Positions 14,046-20,647 of a stretch of DNA of 20,647 bases are shown piece after piece. Numbering within the stretch: the first letter of the stretch is position 1; each line of letters opens with the position of its first letter. The stretch comes from an uncultured Collinsella sp. GTDB lineage: Bacteria > Actinomycetota > Coriobacteriia > Coriobacteriales > Coriobacteriaceae. The notes beneath the pieces were generated by a model. The model was not told the DNA's origin and made no database searches. It worked only from the letters and a program-made list of their open reading frames with translations. Location of the stretch: assembly GCA_958428675.1 (NCBI GenBank), contig CAUAGV010000008.1, positions 1 to 20,647 on the forward strand. The letters are read 5' to 3'. The translations under genes were made by a program, and so were the position numbers.

Positions 14046-16184
14046 CTATTTGTCGGCGTCGGTGTTGCCATCAGCGTTGACAGCATTGCCATCGCCGGCA
14101 TCATCGGATGCGGCTTCGGCATCCTCCTGCATGGCCGCCCGCGCAAAGGCCGCAGCATCAGCCGCCAGCTCCTCCTCGCTCATGCGAGGCGAGCGCTTCT
14201 TGGTCGGCATGCCAGCCGCCTTGGCGTTGCGCTCCTCCTTGGCCGCCAGGATATCGCCCTCGCGCTCAAGGTAAGCGTCCCACTCGTTGTCGAGCAGGGC
14301 GTTCACGGCGTCACCCTCGACGGTCTCGCGCTCAAGCAGCACCTTGGCCATCAGATCGAGTTGATCGCGGCGGGCATCCAAAATCTCGACCGCACGGCGA
14401 TGGGCCTCACGCATAATGCGCTGAACCTCGATGTCGATGCGACGCGCCGTCTCCTCGGAGTAATCCTGGTGATCGGCATAGTCGCGACCCAGGAACACCT
14501 GATGCTGCGCCTCGCCAAACACTTGCGTGCCCAGCTCCTCGCTCATGCCCAGACGCGTAACCATCTCGCGCGCCATCTTGGTCGCGCGTTCCAGGTCGTT
14601 GCTCGCACCCGACGTGATGTCGTCGCACATGAGCTCCTCGGCAACGCGACCGCCCAAGAACACGGCAAGCTCATCGAGCATCTCGTTCTTGGTCTTGAGG
14701 AAGTGATCCTCCTGCGGAAGCTGCAGTGTGTAGCCCAGAGCCTGGCCGCGGCTGACGATCGAGATCTTATGAACCGGATCGGAGTGCTCCAGGATATGAC
14801 CCACCAGGGCATGACCGCTCTCGTGGTAGGCAATCGTGGTGCGCTCGGCTTCGGTCATCACGCGACCCCTGCGCTGCGGTCCGGCAATCACGCGCTCCAT
14901 CGACTCCTCGACCTCGTCCATCGAGATCACAGAACGATGGCGGCGAGCAGCCAAAAGCGCAGACTCATTGAGCAGGTTCGCCAGATCGGCGCCGGTAAAG
15001 CCAACGGTCATCTGGGCGAGCTTCTCAAACTTAACGTCCTCGTCCATCGGCTTGTTCTCGGCATGCACGCGCAAGATCTGCTCGCGGCCCTTCACGTCCG
15101 GACGGTCGACCGTAACTTGACGGTCAAAACGGCCGGGACGCAGCAGCGCCGGGTCCAGAATATCGGGGCGGTTGGTCGCGGCGATCAGGATGACCGACTC
15201 GCTTTCCTCAAAACCGTCCATCTCGACCAGCAGCTGGTTGAGCGTCTGCTCGCGCTCGTCGTGGCCGCCGCCCAAACCGGCTCCACGCTGACGTCCCACG
15301 GCATCGATCTCGTCAATAAAGATGATCGACGGAGCCTGAGACTTGGCCTCCTTAAAAAGGTCGCGCACGCGGCTGGCGCCGACACCCACGAACATCTCGA
15401 CAAAGTCAGAGCCCGAGATACTAAAGAACGGCACGCCCGCCTCGCCGGCAACGGCCTTGGCCAGCAGCGTCTTACCGGTGCCCGGAGGGCCCACCAGCAA
15501 CACGCCGCGGGGAATCTTGGCGCCCAGCTTGCGATAGCGGTCCGGGTCGCTCAAGAAATCGCGAATCTCTTCGAGCTCCTCGACCGCCTCATCCACGCCA
15601 GCGACATCCTCAAACTTGACCTTGGGACGCGTAGCCTCGTTGGTCTTGGCATTGGTCTTGCCAAACTGCATGTTCCTGTTGTTGGCACCCATCATCTGGC
15701 GCATAAAGTAGAACATGATGGCGATCAAGGCAATCGTCGGAAGCACACTCATCGCCAAGTCGCCCCAAAAATCGGGATCGTTGGTGTTGACGATGTACTT
15801 GGTATCGGGGTGCTCCGCCATGAGCTCGGCAAGCGAATCGGAACCGACATAGGTCGAGGAAAAGCTCTTGAGCTCGCTCGTGTCGCCCTTGTCCTTTTTC
15901 GTCTTCCAGTAATGACCCGTCACGCTTCCGTCCTGAACCGTATAGGTCAGATCTTCGACGCGATCCTGCTTGATGGCGCTGACCATCTCGCTCGTCGCGA
16001 GCTTAACGGTATTGCTGGAGTTGGCAAAGCCGGAGCCCATGTTAAAGAAGGCGTAGCCCAGAAGCGCGCAAGCCAAAATAAAATACAGCCAGCCCGTACG
16101 CGTGGGCTTCTTGCCTCCGGGCATCCCCGGGATCTTAGGCTCCCGGGGAGTCTGGGAATTGTTATCGTTACGGTCGTCGGGCAT
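14046..16184 (-). CDS. ftsH: ATP-dependent zinc metalloprotease FtsH (712 aa)
   Basis: Membrane-anchored AAA+ protease that degrades misfolded membrane and short-lived cytosolic proteins as a hexamer. Two membrane segments (about 31-49 and 143-161) flank an extracytoplasmic domain. The AAA module has Walker A 'GPPGTGKT' (232-239), the pore motif 'MFVGVGASRVRDLF', Walker B 'IIFIDEID' (287-294) and 'RPGRFDR' with arginine fingers. The zinc site is 'HESGH' (H454, H458), with D530 in 'SNDLERAT' as third ligand. The C-terminus is a long Ala/Asp/Glu-rich acidic tail (about 650-712). The ATG lies one base after the hpt stop; the nearest ribosome site, GGAGG (16197-16201), sits 12 bases upstream inside hpt, so translation is probably coupled. 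Classic neighbour order with tilS and hpt. Confidence 0.98.
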   Translation of the reverse strand: MPDDRNDNNSQTPREPKIPGMPGGKKPTRTGWLYFILACALLGYAFFNMGSGFANSSNTVKLATSEMVSAIKQDRVEDLTYTVQDGSVTGHYWKTKKDKGDTSELKSFSSTYVGSDSLAELMAEHPDTKYIVNTNDPDFWGDLAMSVLPTIALIAIMFYFMRQMMGANNRNMQFGKTNAKTNEATRPKVKFEDVAGVDEAVEELEEIRDFLSDPDRYRKLGAKIPRGVLLVGPPGTGKTLLAKAVAGEAGVPFFSISGSDFVEMFVGVGASRVRDLFKEAKSQAPSIIFIDEIDAVGRQRGAGLGGGHDEREQTLNQLLVEMDGFEESESVILIAATNRPDILDPALLRPGRFDRQVTVDRPDVKGREQILRVHAENKPMDEDVKFEKLAQMTVGFTGADLANLLNESALLAARRHRSVISMDEVEESMERVIAGPQRRGRVMTEAERTTIAYHESGHALVGHILEHSDPVHKISIVSRGQALGYTLQLPQEDHFLKTKNEMLDELAVFLGGRVAEELMCDDITSGASNDLERATKMAREMVTRLGMSEELGTQVFGEAQHQVFLGRDYADHQDYSEETARRIDIEVQRIMREAHRRAVEILDARRDQLDLMAKVLLERETVEGDAVNALLDNEWDAYLEREGDILAAKEERNAKAAGMPTKKRSPRMSEEELAADAAAFARAAMQEDAEAASDDAGDGNAVNADGNTDADK

Positions 16185-16185
16185 C

Positions 16186-16734
16186 TTACGAATAAACCTC
16201 CGGTTTCAAAATGCCCAGATACGGAAGGTTACGATAGCGCTCGGCATAGTCGAGGCCGTAGCCCACCACAAAGGCATCGGGGCAATGGGTTCCAACATAC
16301 TTGGGCGTGACGGCCGAGGTACGGTCCTCAACGTCCTTCCATAGGAAGGCGGCGACCTCCAGCGAGGCGGGCTTACGGCTCTCGAGGTTCTTCATCAGGT
16401 ACTTGAGGGTCAGGCCCGAGTCCAGAATGTCCTCGACGATCAGCACGTCGCGACCACGGATGTCGATATCCAGGTCCTTAATGATACGCACGATACCCGA
16501 AGACTTCACACCGTCGCCATAGCTCGAAACAGCCATGAAATCGATGTTGGTCGGCAGCTCGATCTTGCGCATCAGGTCGCCCATAAAGACCACGGCGCCG
16601 CGCAGGACCGCAATCAGCACCAGATCCTTACCCGCATAGTCGCGCGTAATCTGCTCGCCCAAGCGAGAGACGATACCGTCGATATCCTCCTGCGTAAACA
16701 GAACCTTCTCGATATCCGGATGTTGAGAAGCCAT
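16186..16734 (-). CDS. hpt: Hypoxanthine phosphoribosyltransferase (182 aa)
   Basis: Purine salvage enzyme that joins hypoxanthine or guanine to PRPP to give IMP or GMP. The PRPP-binding signature is 'VLIVEDILDSGLTL' (97-110), with the acidic pair E101-D102 and D105. 'LRGAVVFMGDL' (44-54) forms the conserved loop I, and 'SSYGDG' (70-75) the flexible catalytic loop; 'FVVGYGLDYAERYRNLPYLG' near the C-terminus is the purine-binding region. ATG 16734 is preceded by GAAAGGG. It sits between tilS and ftsH on the same strand, the order common in Gram-positive bacteria, and its last codons carry the ribosome site for ftsH. Confidence 0.96.
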   Translation of the reverse strand: MASQHPDIEKVLFTQEDIDGIVSRLGEQITRDYAGKDLVLIAVLRGAVVFMGDLMRKIELPTNIDFMAVSSYGDGVKSSGIVRIIKDLDIDIRGRDVLIVEDILDSGLTLKYLMKNLESRKPASLEVAAFLWKDVEDRTSAVTPKYVGTHCPDAFVVGYGLDYAERYRNLPYLGILKPEVYS

Positions 16735-16791
16735 GACAACCCTTTCTTGTGCTTAATCGCCCACACACCGCCGTATGGACGCGAACTACAC

Positions 16792-16821
16792 ATTCTAGCA
16801 GCGCACGGGGTATATTTTCCA
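16792..16821 (-). promoter_or_regulatory. Proposed internal promoter for hpt-ftsH
   Basis: Minus-strand -35 TGGAAA (16816-16821), 18 bp, -10 TAGAAT (16792-16797, five of six consensus bases), about 58 bp before the hpt start. Directly upstream a hairpin with arms CCCGCGC (16823-16829) and GCGCGGG (16837-16843) follows tilS. It lacks a T-run but could dampen read-through. Confidence 0.45.
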
Positions 16822-16882
16822 GCCCGCGCACCATCAGCGCGGGAATACCGTCAACGCCGCACAGAATAGCAGGCGTGGGACG

Positions 16883-18424
16883 CTATCCCGCATCGACCAC
16901 GCGGAGCAGATATGCCACGCGCGTTGCGGCCGTGCATTTAAAACGCTCGTCCGCGCGAACGCCCGCGACCCATACTACGGCACCTCCCGGAGCCGTTCTT
17001 ACCACGGGTACGCCAGAGCGGTCTGAAACAGGAATGCGCGCCTCGTTCAACAGGTCTGACACTTTCTTGCTTCGGCCGTTCATCCCCAACGGGCACATCA
17101 CGTCTCCCGGCACAGGGCTATCCACCCACAGGCGCGCCGATCGTGCCTCGGTGGGAATCTCCCCGCGCGAGCCGGCTAACATCCGCTCGCTATCGCGGTC
17201 GGCAAACCCCAGGGCCGCCGCATCCACCAAGGCCGCAACCTTTCCGGCAGCAGCAAGCTCGCGGGCACGGTGCACGATATCGCACCCCGGCTCCACAGCC
17301 ATCGGCTCCGCTGTCAGCATATGCCCCGCCCCCAGCGGCAGACGACCGGGAACGGAGATCCAATCGGCCACTAAACCCTCGCGCGCCGCCGGGGCCTTGA
17401 ACGCCAGCGTGCCAAACTCCACACGGGCATCAATTCCCGCAGGAAGCGTAACCGAGCCCGAGCCCGCAGCGACGCAGGCGAGCACGCGCTCCACGTGCCG
17501 CATCTCCGGTCGCGCGTCGGGATCGATGCGCTTAATCGCCAATCGCACGATACGCCGTGCAATCACAACCTCAGCGGCGGCAAGACGGCGCGCATCGAGC
17601 ACAAGTGCGCCCGCCGCTTCCTTGCGCAGGCAGCTTCGAAACGCCTGTGCCGAAAGCTGGGAAAGAAAGGCGTCTTCGTCGCCCAGAATTTCGCAAGCGG
17701 CGCCAATCGTCTTACAGACGCTCGCGTTGCGCTGTGCCACCACCGGCATCACCCGATGGCGTACATAGTTGCGCAGGTACGAAACGTCCTCGTTGCTTTC
17801 ATCTTCCCGCCATGGCTGACCGTGCACCTGCAGATAGCTCACGAGCTCATCGTGCGTGAGGTCGAGCAAGGGGCGCACCACAATGTTCCGACGGCGTGGA
17901 ATGCTTGATAGACCCGCGGGACCCGACCCTTTAATGGCATTCATCAAAAATGTTTCCGCGCGGTCCGACGAGGTATGCGCGGTACAGATACGAGCCGCCG
18001 TCCGCGGTGCGCCCGATTCGGCACAAAGTTCGCGAACATATCTCCGTGCCGCGGCATAGCGCACCTCGCGGGCCGCAGCCTCGATATTGCCCGATTCGTC
18101 ATCAAAATAGGCATGCTCAACGCACAGCGGCAAGCCGTATTGCACGCACAAATCACGTACAAAGGCCTCGTCGCCATCGGATGCCTCCCCGCGCAGATGA
18201 TGGTTTACATGCAGCACGTGCAATCGCTCGCGCGCAATGGGAGCGACGCCGCGCCCGTCCTGAATATCCAGCTTTGATGTGCAAGCCATAAGGAGCAGCG
18301 CCGTCGAGTCCGCACCGCCTGATACCATGAGCACTACGGGGGCAGCGGCCTGCCGCGTTGCCAGGGCGCTCTTATCCGTCCTCGGCGCGGCATGATGTCC
18401 ATAGTGCTGAGATACCGTTGGCAT
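16883..18424 (-). CDS. tilS: tRNA(Ile)-lysidine synthase TilS (513 aa)
   Basis: Modifies the wobble cytidine of tRNA-Ile (CAU anticodon) to lysidine with ATP and lysine, changing its identity from Met to Ile. The N-type PP-loop 'VSGGADSTALLL' (34-45) binds ATP. 'LHVLHVNHHLRGEASDGDE' is the next family hallmark, followed by 'TAHTSSDRAETFLMNAIKGSG' read in parts as 'AHTSSDRAETFLM' and the 'RNYVRHRVMP' segment. The middle and C-terminal domains (about 250-510) are typical for the longer TilS form. ATG 18424 has a strong ribosome site, GAGGAGG. First gene of tilS-hpt-ftsH, divergent from the MBL-fold gene only 48 bp away. Confidence 0.95.
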   Translation of the reverse strand: MPTVSQHYGHHAAPRTDKSALATRQAAAPVVLMVSGGADSTALLLMACTSKLDIQDGRGVAPIARERLHVLHVNHHLRGEASDGDEAFVRDLCVQYGLPLCVEHAYFDDESGNIEAAAREVRYAAARRYVRELCAESGAPRTAARICTAHTSSDRAETFLMNAIKGSGPAGLSSIPRRRNIVVRPLLDLTHDELVSYLQVHGQPWREDESNEDVSYLRNYVRHRVMPVVAQRNASVCKTIGAACEILGDEDAFLSQLSAQAFRSCLRKEAAGALVLDARRLAAAEVVIARRIVRLAIKRIDPDARPEMRHVERVLACVAAGSGSVTLPAGIDARVEFGTLAFKAPAAREGLVADWISVPGRLPLGAGHMLTAEPMAVEPGCDIVHRARELAAAGKVAALVDAAALGFADRDSERMLAGSRGEIPTEARSARLWVDSPVPGDVMCPLGMNGRSKKVSDLLNEARIPVSDRSGVPVVRTAPGGAVVWVAGVRADERFKCTAATRVAYLLRVVDAG

Positions 18425-18472
18425 TCGCTTCCTCCTCTATTCGTCCGCACCCATTGTATCCTTTGGAATCTT
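18425..18472. promoter_or_regulatory. Short divergent promoter gap between tilS and the MBL-fold gene
   Basis: Only 48 bp separate two divergent start codons, so both promoters must overlap each other or reach into the genes. On the minus strand TACAAT (18453-18458) could be the tilS -10, but no good -35 is found. The plus-strand start has only a weak ribosome site (TTTGGAA). Confidence 0.35.
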
Positions 18473-19282
18473 ATGTCTCGCCTGCACCTTCATATCCTCG
18501 GCAGCGGCTCAAAAGGCAACTGCGCACTCGTCGAGGGGCCTCAGGGGCTCATCATGATCGACAACGGCCTGTCCCGCCGCGAGACACTTAAACGCATGGC
18601 GAAGCTTGGCCTCTCGGCAGACGACGTCGCCGCTCTAGTAATCACCCATGAGCATGGTGACCATATCAAGGGGCTCGATGTATGGTGCAAGCACTGGCAT
18701 GGTCCCCTCTTTGCCAGCAGGGACACCCTTTCATGCAAAGAAAACCTCGCGCACCTGCCCGTAGAGGAATTTGACCCCGGCGACACGCTCCCCATTGCCG
18801 GCATCCACGTGCAAACCTACTCAACATCGCACGATGTCATCAATCCTGTCGGCTATCGATTTAATGCTCTCGATGATTCCATTGGGTTTGCCACCGACAC
18901 CGGAGAGTTATCGAGCAAGGCCATAGGCATCCTCAAAGACTGTCGAGTTCTCGCGCTCGAAAGTAACCACGATGTAACTATGTTACGCGAAGGACCGTAC
19001 CCACGCTTTCTTCAGGAGCGCATCCTGTCCACAAAGGGGCATCTCTCCAACAACCAGGCCGCCGAAGCCGCGCGCGAACTTGTTACCGATCGCACCGAAC
19101 AGCTCATCGCCATGCATATCAGCCAGGACAATAATCGTCCAAGCCTTACCGTCAAAAGCTATGCCAACGCGCTTGATGCAAGTCTCGATGATGAACTCGG
19201 CAGTTCTGCCACCCGTCTTCAAGGGCCACGGAAGCTCTCGATACGCCCTGCAAGTCAGTATCAACCGACAACTATTCAATAG
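18473..19282 (+). CDS. MBL-fold metallohydrolase, WalJ/YycJ-like (269 aa)
   Basis: Metallo-beta-lactamase-fold hydrolase with the dinuclear metal signature 'THEHGDH' (T58-H64), preceded by 'LGSGSKGNCALVE' and 'IDNGLSRRE', and followed by 'TYSTSHDVINPVGYRF', 'IGFATDTGELSS' and 'LESNHDVTML'. This combination is typical of the YycJ/VicX/WalJ group, small proteins linked in Firmicutes to the WalKR cell-wall regulon and reported as nucleases. No walK/walR genes are present here. ATG 18473 starts the protein at the usual family position; the in-frame upstream ATGs (18392 onward) would overlap tilS and add unrelated residues. The C-terminal part from about residue 235 is less conserved in appearance. 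Confidence 0.88.
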   Translation: MSRLHLHILGSGSKGNCALVEGPQGLIMIDNGLSRRETLKRMAKLGLSADDVAALVITHEHGDHIKGLDVWCKHWHGPLFASRDTLSCKENLAHLPVEEFDPGDTLPIAGIHVQTYSTSHDVINPVGYRFNALDDSIGFATDTGELSSKAIGILKDCRVLALESNHDVTMLREGPYPRFLQERILSTKGHLSNNQAAEAARELVTDRTEQLIAMHISQDNNRPSLTVKSYANALDASLDDELGSSATRLQGPRKLSIRPASQYQPTTIQ

Positions 19283-19298
19283 CCCCTCAAGACAACAA

Positions 19299-19330
19299 AA
19301 GGGGGCTGGGAATCACTTCCCAGCCCCCTT
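19299..19330. terminator. Bidirectional intrinsic terminator between MBL-fold gene and hsp20
   Basis: Perfect 14-bp arms (19299-19312 and 19317-19330, core GGGGGCTGGGAA) with a 4-nt loop. On the minus strand the stem runs into TTTTGTTGT, a good tail for the Hsp20 gene. On the plus strand the tail is shorter (TTAACTC), serving the MBL-fold gene, which ends 17 nt before. Confidence 0.87.
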
Positions 19331-19362
19331 AACTCATACTCTCGATTGAAGCAGAGCCATCG

Positions 19363-19794
19363 TTAGTCGATGGAGATCTTCGTGACGTTCTTCTTCTCGA
19401 CGATCTTAGGAACCGTAACGGTCAGGATGCCGTCAGCATACTTTGCAGAGAGGCCCTCGCTCGAAGCGTCCTTCAGATATACGCCACGCGTCGCGCTGTA
19501 CGAGCTAAACTCCTTCTGGAGGAAGTTCTTACCCTCGTTTTCGGCGCTCTCCTCGACGTTCACGCTGATGGACAGGCGACCCTCATTGAGCTCAACGTCG
19601 ATGTCATCCTTGGCGACACCGGTCAGATACGCCTTGACCTCGTAGCCATCGCCCTTGTCCTCAACGTCAACGGGGAACGCCTTGGAGGCAATCGAGTTGT
19701 TTGCAAGGTCGGTCATATCATCAAACAGATCGAACAGCGAGCTAGCAGAAGGACGAACGCCAAAAACCGAACGATAAGGAACCATGCTTGCCAT
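19363..19794 (-). CDS. Small heat-shock protein, Hsp20/alpha-crystallin family (143 aa)
   Basis: ATP-independent holdase chaperone. The N-terminal arm 'MVPYRSVFG...SLFDLFDDM' leads to an alpha-crystallin domain (about 39-135) starting 'FPVDVEDKGDGYEVKAYLTG', seen as 'FPVDVEDKGDGY' plus 'LTGVAKDDIDVE', with 'LSISV' and the late strand 'YADGILTVTVPK' that marks the family. The C-terminal extension ends 'VTKISID' and has an I-S-I element of the I/V-x-I type used for oligomer assembly. ATG 19794 has AAAGGAG eight bases upstream; the longer frame from 19827 has no such site. Monocistronic, probably stress-induced. Confidence 0.93.
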   Translation of the reverse strand: MASMVPYRSVFGVRPSASSLFDLFDDMTDLANNSIASKAFPVDVEDKGDGYEVKAYLTGVAKDDIDVELNEGRLSISVNVEESAENEGKNFLQKEFSSYSATRGVYLKDASSEGLSAKYADGILTVTVPKIVEKKNVTKISID

Positions 19795-20071
19795 GTTTAC
19801 CACTCCTTTTAAGGACTGCCGAGCCATCTTCTAGGTGACTGGGACTTCTTTTGACGCTCTTATATATGCCCACCCAGTGCCCATATATACATCGACTATA
19901 AAGTTTTTTGAGTCCAGTACTATAAGCATATCTAAGTGTGTATGACTCAGGTTTTAGTAAGGTTAAGGTTCTTTGAACCAGAGCTTAAATAACAAGTATG
20001 TTCGCAGCTACAAATAACAAGGGGCTTACAATGAGCGCGTACACGTTGTTGGTAACGAGCTAAAGGGCATC
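19795..20071. promoter_or_regulatory. AT-rich divergent gap between hsp20 and tail-anchored protein gene
   Basis: 277 bp, clearly richer in A+T than the rest of the window, without a supported gene. The clearest feature is an inverted repeat TATATATG (19861-19868) and CATATATA (19882-19889) with 13 bp between, located about 70-95 bp before the hsp20 start; the proximal half could double as its -10. A smaller dyad, GGTTC-TTT-GAACC, is at 19967-19979. No full CIRCE (HrcA) or HAIR (HspR) box is present. A possible -10 (TACAAT) lies about 20030 for the plus-strand gene. Confidence 0.5.
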
Positions 20072-20539
20072 ATGGACGACCAAAACCAGAACAATATGTT
20101 TATGCCGACGCAGGGCGAAGATACTTCTACGCAGCCGCCACGGTTCCATCGCCCCCACATCTCGCAAGAGCCCATCAATGACCCAGAGCCCGATTATGTG
20201 ACGAGAAACCGATATCAAACGCTCGAGGATGCCCAAACGGGACGTAAACATATGGGCGTCGCCTCGGGAGACCCTGTATATCTGAAAGACGCACCATTAT
20301 CTAAAAACAGCGCAGCTAGTGATGAGCCGATGAAAGCATCCGCCGTCCATCAACAAAGAGGGCCTCGACCCAAGCAAACCTTGACGCATTCGGCTCGCTA
20401 TCTCGAAACGCCAAAACAGGGAAAGTCAATCTTCGTTTCGTCAAGTAAACGACGCAAGCAGCATCAGCTGACAATTCTGCTTTTGACCATTGCGGCCATA
20501 GCAGTTGCCCTTGTTATACGATTTATTTGCCTTAAATAA
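20072..20539 (+). CDS. Small hypothetical protein with C-terminal membrane anchor (155 aa)
   Basis: I do not recognise a family. The first 125 residues are polar, Pro/Gln/Asn/Asp-rich and probably disordered. A basic cluster 'SSKRRKQHQ' (about 124-132) is followed by one hydrophobic segment (about 133-152) and only three further residues. The layout is that of a tail-anchored or single-pass protein with its bulk in the cytoplasm. The only cysteine, C153, lies at the membrane boundary. ATG 20072 is preceded by AAAGGG, and the gene ends before a strong terminator, supporting a real monocistronic gene. Its codon use is less GC-biased than that of its neighbours. Confidence 0.72.
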   Translation: MDDQNQNNMFMPTQGEDTSTQPPRFHRPHISQEPINDPEPDYVTRNRYQTLEDAQTGRKHMGVASGDPVYLKDAPLSKNSAASDEPMKASAVHQQRGPRPKQTLTHSARYLETPKQGKSIFVSSSKRRKQHQLTILLLTIAAIAVALVIRFICLK

Positions 20540-20604
20540 AGGCTCAATACCGAAAACAACAAGATCGTCTGGTGTAATTGAGTCATTTACGCCCCGTAAA
20601 CGCA

Positions 20605-20638
20605 AAAAAGGGGGAGGCCGCGAGGCCTCCCCCTTTTT
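20605..20638. terminator. Strong bidirectional intrinsic terminator at the right end
   Basis: Perfect 15-bp arms (20605-20619 and 20624-20638, core GGGGGAGGCC) with the GNRA-type tetraloop GCGA, flanked by A5 on the left and T5 on the right, so it can work in both directions. It lies 65 nt after the tail-anchored protein gene. A smaller dyad TTTACG-CCC-CGTAAA is at 20586-20600. Confidence 0.92.
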
Positions 20639-20647
20639 CAGTTTCGA

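Noticed and set aside
16823..16843. Hairpin after tilS as an intrinsic terminator
   Set aside because: The stem is only 7 bp and no T-run follows on the minus strand; kept only as a possible attenuating structure.
19840..19861. CtsR-like site (GTCAAA tandem) upstream of hsp20
   Set aside because: Only one half matches well; the second half differs at several positions and the spacer does not fit the consensus.
1..20647. tRNA, rRNA, insertion sequence, prophage or toxin-antitoxin content
   Set aside because: No cloverleaf, rRNA core, transposase, integrase or small paired toxin-like genes were recognised by eye on either strand; a tRNAscan/Infernal run would be decisive.

Overview
The window looks like chromosomal DNA of a high-GC Gram-positive gut actinobacterium of the Coriobacteriia, most like Collinsella. 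This is inferred from GC-rich codon use, the tilS-hpt-ftsH cluster, an EF-G paralogue, a Tat-type lipoprotein and fructose-family PTS genes; no database search was run. There is no phage, plasmid, insertion sequence, CRISPR array, tRNA or rRNA that I can see. Nearly all of the sequence is ordinary core or metabolic genes with short gaps, and the unusual material lies mostly in those gaps.

Layout. 1-3968 is a sugar locus: a minus-strand PTS EIIBC gene followed by a GatZ/KbaZ-like gene that runs off the left edge, with a divergent LacI-family regulator. A CpG-centred inverted repeat typical of LacI-family operators lies between them. 4099-5082 is a secreted or membrane-anchored non-specific nuclease. 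It converges on an EF-G-like GTPase (7271-5196, minus) across a bidirectional terminator. 9852-7582 is a three-gene polar amino-acid ABC importer, transcribed binding protein, permease, ATPase, with overlapping stop and start codons and a terminator at its end. A 338-bp divergent gap then carries a 139-bp nested perfect palindrome. It is followed by an RlmD/TrmA-type RNA methyltransferase (10191-11639, plus).

From 11705 to 13876 are a PHP-family hydrolase and a class I/II aminotransferase, both minus. A 58-bp near-perfect palindrome with a GAAA tetraloop separates the aminotransferase from the minus-strand cluster tilS -> hpt -> ftsH (18424 to 14046). A WalJ/YycJ-like MBL-fold hydrolase (18473-19282) diverges from tilS. 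An Hsp20 chaperone (minus) and a small tail-anchored hypothetical protein (plus) diverge from each other at the right end, and a strong terminator closes the window.

I found no multi-gene undescribed system. The best leads are the two large intergenic palindromes, the EF-G paralogue whose G3, G4 and G5 motifs have all drifted from the GTPase consensus, and the GatZ-like protein placed directly behind a fructose-family PTS permease.
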